Assembly: GCA_963924555.1 (NCBI GenBank)
Contig: OZ004581.1
Location: forward strand, 6,673,338 to 6,737,337
DNA length: 64,000 nucleotides
Origin: Crambe crambe
Taxonomy: Eukaryota > Porifera > Demospongiae > Poecilosclerida > Crambeidae
Direction of reading: 5' to 3'
This document shows, one piece after another, positions 56,580 to 64,000 of the stretch. Under the pieces are notes generated by a model. It saw only the letters and a program-made list of their open reading frames with translations. It ran no database searches and was not told the DNA's origin. Within the stretch, counting starts at the first letter, position 1. Every line of letters starts with the position of its first letter. The translations under genes and the position numbers were made by a program.

Positions 56580-59430
56580 GTTACTGAATTAGTATAGTGA
56601 AATGTATACTCCCTAATGTTTTTGGACCCCCCTCACTTCTTGCATTCATCCTGGCTAAATCACTGCGTACAAAGTTGACCACACAAAGTATGCCAAAATT
56701 AATAGACAACAGAAAATCAAATCAGAACATTCCATTATTCTAATTAGTTTTCATATATACATGTCCATATGCAATGCCAGGCACAGTTAGGCTAACAATT
56801 TTATGAGTAGAGTCTCTCTGGAAGTACACCCACGCTCCAATGTGACCAGAGTGAAGGACGAAACAAGGAACGGACAAACCCCTCAGGCTGATCTGGAAGG
56901 AGTCATCCTTACGCCATTCCAGGAAGGCAGTGTCACCTCCCTCACCAGTAAAGAGTGTTGGGTGTCCAAACGGCATCCCAAAAGTGATGTTCGTCACATC
57001 CTATATATAGAAGTAGAGTGGAACCTTCGATAAAAAAACCCTCCAAGTAGAGGATAACCTCCTAACAGACGCTCTTTTGGGTCCCTTTCCCATAACATAG
57101 GGGGAAGAACTGAAGGCATAATGTCTGGGGAGAACCCTGCTATGACATAATGAACTCATTGTGCCCTGTCCTGGTGTAGCCCCCCACTCCACTCCAACCC
57201 ACCACCTAGCACTTTACCTTTACTTTGCCAATAGTGGCAGTGTAAACTCCGATATACTCCTGTGGGTTGGGAGGAGCTTTGGGAGGGGCCTGATGAGCAG
57301 AAAGGATCCCACTGGCAGCCAGCAGCAACTGCTGGGCTATGGCTATGATCTTACGATGAGAGGCACAACCGTCACAACTCTGCAGCAGAATGAATCCTAC
57401 CTTGCTTTCAGCCTGCAATAAATATTGGTGGGTGTAACATTACATTAATCGGTAAAGGGTATCACAGAAAAAAGCATACATATAGTGGAATGACCAATAG
57501 ACAGGAAAAAGGTACTGACTACAGTACTATAATGCTATATATGATCCGATCACAAAATTTTCCAGACCATGGCCGGCCACTAGTAGTCATTTCAGAATAC
57601 CAAATATTTCAGTTTAACGAACGCCCCCTGGTCCCAAAGTGCTGAGGTCCCACGGAATGATTATACTTTATAGAAATAGAACTATTCAACCATGCAAAGC
57701 TTTAACTAAACCACAGAATTTTAAGCTTTCACTCACCATACAAATGCATCAAGCAACTTGGGGTCAAAGTTCAACTATTTAGCTTCTTGCCTACTTGATG
57801 TTGGGTTATGGTGAGTTCCTTTATATTGAGGTTCCACTGTATGGTATATCACTTACAGCCATTTGGAATTCTGCATTATAACCATTGAGGACTCCATCTT
57901 TGGTGTGTAACGTGTAGTTCCCCAGAGGTAGAAGTTCCCATGGGTAACTGAACCCTGTGCCATCAGCATACATGTATGCCGGCTCCATCCATTCACGCAC
58001 CGTCTCTCCATCCATCAACTATAATTATACAAATACAGTGATGTAGTTATCAGAGTCTCCCCAAGCTGTACTTTCAAATATAATTATTCATGAGTATAAT
58101 GATTCAATTATGTCCTTAGACTTCTTTGAATTTTCCATATCCAAGCAAGGGTGGTCTGCCCTGCATTAATAATTATTATGAAAGGCCATGTAGGGTTAGT
58201 CTGTACTTTTACCTATAGCAGTTTCTGTGAACAAATTATGCTGCCTTCATTAATAAATCCCTACATCACTGCTAAGTTGGAGATGTATAAACATGATGGT
58301 ACGTAGCATAAATGAATTATGCTAAACATTGTGCAACCACACAATGTTAACATCTAATGTTCACTTCAATCATCAACAAAAACTACTCCACCAAAAATAA
58401 CACAGGCCCACACATGACCATTAACATAATAATTATTGGATATTTTCGTGGGGTAAATTTTTGTGGGGGTAAAGTTTTTGTGAATCCTGATAAATCCCCT
58501 TATTCTTGTATAATAGTTCTTTAAGACCACCACAAAAATCTTACCCCATGAAAATATTTAATTCCTATCTGCAGTAACCTGTGTGTCAGAGGAACCATCT
58601 GTACTGAAGGCCAGCGTCATCAACTTTGCAAGGTCAGCAGTACTGGAATACATTTGCCCTGCAGAAGCATCCCAACCAATGTCTATCATATCAGCCAGTG
58701 ATCCGTCAGGATAATACCCCACTGCCATCTTGTCCATGACTGAGCTATTGAAGGAGTTTCCAGTGTTCTGCATACCAAGTGGCTTTATGATCATCTTTGT
58801 GACAAGGTCATCCCAAGATGGAGAGTCCATTATCTTGACTAAAACCTGTAGCAATTGACATGAAATCACAACATACAAGCGCAGGGTTCTTCCTTTGACA
58901 GTAGCCATTTTGGCCATCACTTTTATACTTAGTTTAGTAATTTTTAAGCTTGTACTACATGTCACTTATATTATCCAAAGGAAATGGGTGGGGTTATTGA
59001 AATTAGGAAGCCTAGGAGTGAAGTAGGAATTGCTGTGGTTCTTGAGTTTGGTGATGGATTATGGGTAAGGGGTTACTTGACTCGCTTGTTGCCGAAGGGG
59101 GAGTGAAGTAGGGATTTAAGTTGGGTGATATAGGTGTGGTTATTGAAATTAGGAGGGCTAGGAGTGATAGGAATAGTAGCTATCTCTATTTCTCTTTTAT
59201 TTAGAAGAAATTTGCACTATCCAAAGGGACACCCTTAAATCTTTTTTTTTCTGGCAACTCTAGGCAGAATATTATTAGTGAAGGAATAGGGGATGGTTTC
59301 ACATATCAAGTTAATCAGCATTCCATGACCACATCAAGGGGAATACTGGGTGTACAGGAAGTCCAAACATTGATTCACTAAACATAATATCAATACACAA
59401 TGGACATCCTCAATGAGGACTCCTAAAAAA
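56580..59430. repeat. Segmental duplication, copy 2
   Basis: Partner of 41000-47725, holding exons 3-6 of the intact gene. Flank similarity continues leftward to about 56358, which is matched only by the third copy at 37350-37625. Confidence 0.85.
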
Positions 59431-62026
59431 ACTCTAAGGCCATAATATGGACATCAACTCTTCTTATGGTCTGACATTTTGTCAGATCATTTCAAATGAG
59501 TTATAATCCTCACTGATTTTGGAGAAATAAGAAAATTTCTATTCGAGATTCGATAATGTGATACATACCTTTCCCAACAAGCCAAATCCTAGATTAGAGT
59601 ACGAGGGCTGAGTTCCTGGAGGGTACATCAACTGGAGACTTGCTATGTGCTCGTTCATGGTGGCATCACTGATATTACACCCAGTCTCAAATATCCCAAG
59701 GCACGGGGCATTTCTCGGCAGACCCGACATGTGACTCATAAGCTGTGCAAAGGTAATGCCACGTTTTGTCTGGAAAGGATTCTGGATTTTGAACTCTGGG
59801 AAATACTCTGTGATGTCATCATCTAGTGATTTGATGCGTCCTTGGTCTCTGAGGATCAGTGTCTGGAGGGATGTGAACACTTTGGAAATAGACCCTATTC
59901 TGAAGCCAGTGTTCGAGTCTGGTGCACCCATGCTGGGATCTATCAAACATAAGATCAGATATGTAGCTGCATGAAACTGGAATATTTACTGGAATGTAAT
60001 TTTCACTCAGTGTGTGCACATGGTTGTTATTTATGTCTCTATAATATGCAACAAAATCAGCTAATAACCCTGTGTTTCTTGATAGCTGTAGAAATACTTC
60101 TCAAAATTAATTATGCTCTTTTTTTGCTTTCGATTACCTCAATTTACATGGGGATTTAGTCATACCTACTCAATTGGCATACTATACTGCACGTGCTAAG
60201 TATTATGAATTATGAGACTTGTTTTTTTTAAATGAATACTTTTCCAACCATTTTAAATAGCTGGACTCCAAAACATACATTCTTCAGGGTTAAAGTGGCT
60301 CTTATGGCCTTTTTATTATTGTTATGTAAGCAATTGAGTATTGACTTAACATAATAGCTACTGCCATGCATGTGCTGCATTGTCTAATTCCTGAGCACTT
60401 GCTTCAAAGACTTTTGCATCAAAATCACAATGCTAGTGATTCTAATGAAAATTTAATAATGGGTAATTGACAAAGAAAAAAAATGAGAGGGAAGACATGA
60501 TGATTGTGAAAGTAGAGTTGAGGACAACATAAGTCACCATTTGCCATGTTGGAAATTATTTTTGTGGTCATGTTCAACAACGAAAATTAATCCGATGTGT
60601 AAAAGCCCATTATTTTTTTATTACAAGTATCAGGTAGGGATGACTCGGACGGCCGCGCGCGCCGCCTATAGACTAATACAAAAGTGAAATTCCAGTTCCC
60701 CCACTTAGACCTAACAAAAGCTACTGTGAATGATTATCCAGCCTACTAGAGCCTACTACAATGTGCAGACCAAGTTTCAGGACCAGGGAGCTTACCGCTT
60801 CAGAAATACGGCAAGCAGGTAAATCGCTATATTCTTCTTCTTCTCTATTATTATTCTTCTTCTTATTATTATTCTTCTTAGACAACCATATCTCTCTAAC
60901 CACTCAAGCTACAGCTATGATTTCTGGACAAATCCACTCCAAATTCTACGAACTTTTCTACTCGTTGATCCTCGAAAGAGTCGATGAAAAAGGAGACACT
61001 AAGGAGCACAGCACTCGACTAATTCAATTAGGAAGCCATCTTTTCTATAATACGCATGCGCATGTATTTGATATCCAATTATTCGAAATTATAATATTAT
61101 TCAGCTGCCTCTAGCTAGCTATATAGCTAGCTAGGTATAGGTATATGTAGCTAGAATAGTGATGATGATGATAGACTACTCTATCGACTCGGGGATTTAG
61201 ATTCAACAAGGTAGACTCTATTTCAGCATCTTCTACCTCCACCTTGACTCGTTGATAGTGATTGGGCTGGTATGCTATTGGAGAACTATTCTTCTTTCAT
61301 CTGTCCCTGCATACACATAGAAGAATGAACTCTATACATAGCTAAAACCATAAAAGAGAGGAAAAAAAGACCAGGAACAAGTAAGGGAAAAAGCATTTCG
61401 TGAAATGAAAAAAGATGTAGGGATGACCACTGCACAAAAAAGTAAGGAAACAAGAAGGATGGAATCTTTGTTCTGTATATCCAGCCAACAATCCCTACAT
61501 GTACGTACATTACTACACTATAATCTGAAGCTACCCGACGTATATGTAGGGATTGTTGGCTGGATATACAGAACAAAGATTCCATCCTTCTTATTTCCTT
61601 ACTTTTTTGTGCAGTGGTCATCCCTACATCTTTTTTCATTTCACGAAATGCTTTTTCCCTTATATAAGCTGTAATAACATTATTTACAAGAACTAACATC
61701 TAAAACTCACCAGACATATTTTTCAAGCCATAGCCTCCAGTCCAAATGATATTGTCTTTATACACGATACTAACGACTGCACCACCTGGTGACTTATCCC
61801 CTTCAAGTGCTTTCTTGATATCCGAATCAGCTACACTGATCTGGGATGAAAGCTTTATCGCCAGGTCATCCTTAGAAAGAGTGGCGGAGGGCAAACTCGG
61901 GCACAGCGAAATCTGGTCCCCTGGGTCTGCATCGCCGCGCCTTTGCCGATATCTTATTCCCCCCGGATCGTAATATAGGGCATTGCAAAGACTGGGGAGC
62001 AGCAATACAAAAATGAACACTTTCAT
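56740..62026 (-). CDS. Serine beta-lactamase-like (PBP-type) secreted protein
   Basis: Six exons: 62026-61711, 59939-59569, 58845-58579, 58018-57857, 57412-57218, 57000-56740; all phases join and give 523 residues. Signal peptide from the ATG at 62026 (MKVFIFVLLLPSLCNA); an upstream in-frame ATG at 62062 would bury it, so 62026 is preferred. The family is PF00144-like (class C beta-lactamase, LACTB-related). S122-I-S-K125 in RIGSISKVF is the nucleophile motif, Y219-S-N221 is the second motif, and HTKDG followed by GY is a plausible third motif, variant of H-x-G. Animal members include proteases/esterases, so drug hydrolysis should not be assumed. It is probably secreted and acts outside the cell or in the secretory path. 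A MITE sits in intron 1. The 3' half is duplicated at 41170-47042. Confidence 0.88.
58980..59215 (+). mobile_element. Degenerate MITE body in intron 2
   Basis: Similar to 17880-18100 (TTCTTGAGTTTGGTGATGG, GAGTGAAGTAGGGATTTAAG). Shared with the duplicate intron at 47170-47510, so the insertion predates the duplication. Confidence 0.7.
60640..61120 (+). other. Intronic sequence with GC-rich start and TTC/TTA microsatellite
   Basis: Within intron 1 of the beta-lactamase-like gene. CGGCCGCGCGCGCCGCC at about 60650 stands out against the AT-rich background; TTCTTC/TTATTA repeats occupy 60830-60880. A 117-codon plus-strand frame (60761-61114) crosses them; I see no motif in it. It may be a repeat-family fragment. 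Confidence 0.3.
61382..61662. mobile_element. Hairpin MITE in intron 1 of the beta-lactamase-like gene
   Basis: 281-bp hairpin with arms of about 115 bp. Ends TAAGGGAAAAAGCATTTCG and complement, GATGTAGGGATGACC internally, and a loop of about 40 bp at 61500-61540. The GTAGGGAT motif recalls the MITEs at 17.7-22 kb but the terminal sequence differs. Confidence 0.8.
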
Positions 62027-62192
62027 CTTTCTAAAAATGACCACGTGCGTGTTAAAATTCATACGTCATTATTATGTAATCTCTATTTTTAGATTTATTG
62101 TTATTGACATGACGCCATGATTAAAATAATAGCCAACACAATTACACCATAGATATGATTACACGTACCTGTCAAAGATCACTTACAGAAGG
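62027..62192. promoter_or_regulatory. Probable shared bidirectional promoter
   Basis: Only 166 bp separate the two divergent start codons. The stretch holds CCACGTGCGTG (E-box core CACGTG) at about 62040, TACGTCATT at about 62063 and ATGACGCCAT at about 62109 (both CRE/AP-1-like). No strong TATA box at a fixed place. Regulatory use of these matches is inference. Confidence 0.45.
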
Positions 62193-64000
62193 ATGGCTAC
62201 ACGATCACCACCCAGAAATAGCGCAGATTCTTACAGCTGCACCTCTTTCGGTAAGCCAGCTTAAAGTACTAGCTAGCTTGTCCAATCTGAATCAGCAGGT
62301 AGCTGGCAGCTTAAATCACACTTTAAGAATTTAATAATAGGAGATAGCTATGGAAGTGTAGGGCTATTGCTATGTGGCAGCACTATTACATATTTTGCCA
62401 CATTAAAATCTACAGATGCTCCAAAATCTGTTCAGGCTCAAGAGAGGAATGATGATAATGATTACAGAGCTGCGATGGAGAGCTGGCAGCAGCAAAATTA
62501 CCATGAGAACAGAGCAGGAGTAAATCGTTCCACAATCAGACACCATCAAGAAAGTGGTGAATATTCAATATATTCTCTGCATGTGTAGAAAGGGCTTACT
62601 TGTTCACTTCTTCCTTATAGTTTCTGTACAAATTAAAGATCAGGAATGTTCTAATCATCTCCAAGAAAGCATCATTGAATCAGAAGACAAGAAAGCTAAA
62701 GGTCCAGAACCTATCACAGCAATCAGACACCATCACAAAAATGGAGGACATGGTGAATTATTATACTTCTTTGTATATGTAGAAGGGGCTTACCTGTTCA
62801 CTTCCTCCCTATAGATTCTGTACAAATAAATGATCAGGAATATCTCCTCATTGATTCAGAAGAAGAGAAAGCTAAAGGTGATTGCCTTCAATTAAATGAA
62901 GCTACTGTTTTAAAGTTTTAAACTATATTCTTCCAGAACCTTCCACAACCATCAGCATTACCTCGGGATCCCCCCTCAATTCTATAGTTGTGGATGAAGA
63001 GATAAAAAGAGGTACAAAAAAAGTATTATGACATGCAGAATAGTGATTGCTAATCGTTTATTATGAGAGATTGTCAGTAAGTTCAGGGATACCTGCACTA
63101 TAATTATGCAACTTGGGGAATGCTAGCTGGCATTAGTTTACCATATACGAGTTAAATTTGGTGGTGTATTAAATTTGACGGTTTGGCGGTCCGTCTTGGA
63201 ACAGCCAATAATAATGTCCGCCAATATCTATAGCTAGCTCTATAGGGTTTGGGGCTGGGGGTGTGGCTCGAGTGATATATCGTGGAACAGCGTAAGACTA
63301 GCTAGTTCTGTTTCCAGCAGTTTTGTCTCATTTCCTCTAATGTGTATTATTGAGGATCCACAATTCTAGATCTTGCATCAATTATTCTACTCCAGGTGGT
63401 CAAACACAATACTTATTTTTATTGCAGTAACTCCAATAATACAAGATGTTGTGGATAGCTTTACCTCTGCTATTGGTTTATGTGTCACCTTTTCCAGCGA
63501 GGAAGGATTTAATAAAAAGGCAAAACGTATTCCCAACATCCACAATGGTGGAAGATTGATCAGGGACACCAGCAAAAGCCTCGGTTATGTAACACATGAA
63601 TTCGTAAACCCGTCTGTGGTCAAGCTACTAGCAGTTTTTCAAGCTTTAGCAAAACATGTTAAATATCCAGAAGGTTCTTATCGCCTTGTCATCTATTACA
63701 CTGGTCATGGTATTGAGAATGGCCTAAGTCTTTATGATGGCAATGTCGATATCAGCGATCTGAAGACTTTCCTATGGCAGTCAGTAGCTCCTGAAATTTC
63801 CGATATCCCAAAGGTGCTCATATTTGATTGTTGTCGAGGGGAAGTTGATGGAAAATCTGAGCCTAGTCTTAGAGCAAGGTTACCACAGAAATACAGCGAA
63901 GCAGAGACTTCGACTTTGCAGCGCCATGGACCAGCTGCTGGGAACATGCTGATTCTTTTTTCCACTCCTCTACTTTGCCAAGCATTTGCTGACCGTGATG
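62193..64000 (+). CDS. Caspase-like cysteine peptidase (C14), 3' partial
   Basis: Exons 62193-62250, 62416-62556, 62621-62752, 62815-62877, 62937-63011 and 63428 to the window end; every intron is phase 1 and the joins are clean. The first 156 residues form a low-complexity prodomain without a visible death or CARD domain. Exons 3 and 4 (SVQIKDQE / SVQINDQE) and their flanking introns are a tandem duplication. The last exon carries the p20 core: YYTGHGIENGL with catalytic His250, and VLIFDCCRGEVDG with catalytic Cys292 in DCCRG instead of the usual QACRG. An Asp or Gln before the Cys pair occurs across the caspase/metacaspase clan, so placement as true caspase or caspase-like is open. The small-subunit region is beyond the window. 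It probably acts in cell death or immune signalling. Confidence 0.85.

Noticed and set aside
61286..61699. 137-codon minus-strand frame in the beta-lactamase-like intron
   Set aside because: It lies almost wholly within the hairpin MITE, which also gives a near-mirror frame on the other strand.
1..64000. tRNA, rRNA or other structured RNA genes
   Set aside because: I looked for tRNA A/B-box patterns and conserved rRNA segments and recognised none; a covariance-model scan would be needed to exclude them.

Overview
The window is eukaryotic, AT-rich and intron-containing, with short GT-AG introns, abundant TAGCTA-type sequence, and domain combinations (ZU5 with death domain, Ig with Pelle/IRAK-like kinase, caspase-like peptidase) typical of early-branching animals. 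A demosponge such as Amphimedon or a relative is the best guess. It rests on gene content and sequence style only, not on a marker gene.

Layout. 1-3010: end of a ZU5/death-domain gene, five exons (+). 4010-6064: decayed remnants, including a coiled-coil/death-domain gene with an in-frame stop. 6523-11098: an apparently intact Ginger-type DNA transposon (integrase, Cys-rich motif, Ulp1-like protease, PHD finger). 11259-16788: a P-element-like transposon with an 8-bp target duplication, a frameshifted transposase (-) and a second, convergent gene (+). 17719-21986: hairpin MITEs and a palindrome with arms of about 1.27 kb. 21987-23634: exons of an Ig/kinase receptor-like gene (-) that breaks off at a MITE. 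23845-32639: an 8.8-kb foldback element built of inverted arrays of a 43-bp satellite, flanked by the 5-bp duplication CAAGT. 33332-36940: a putative small gene whose body is 29 tandem copies of a 115-bp unit, each carrying acceptor, one triplet, then donor. 39127-40437: secreted two-repeat Cys-rich protein (+). 41170-47042: partial copy of a serine beta-lactamase-like gene, interrupted by nested transposons. 51042-52802: intronless DRE-TIM-metallolyase-like protein with a C-terminal EF-hand (-). 53920-56345: mixed-orientation repeats. 56740-62026: complete beta-lactamase-like gene (-). 62193-64000: start of a caspase-like gene (+), head to head with the previous gene over 166 bp.

Two themes stand out. 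Death-domain, Ig/kinase and caspase fragments occur together, which suggests an innate-immunity or cell-death neighbourhood, although only the first and last genes look intact. Transposons and tandem repeats fill more than half of the window. The most unusual item is the array at 33.7-36.9 kb: if spliced as its signals suggest, each repeat would add exactly one codon, and that codon is the most variable part of the repeat. Splicing has not been shown; RNA reads would decide it.
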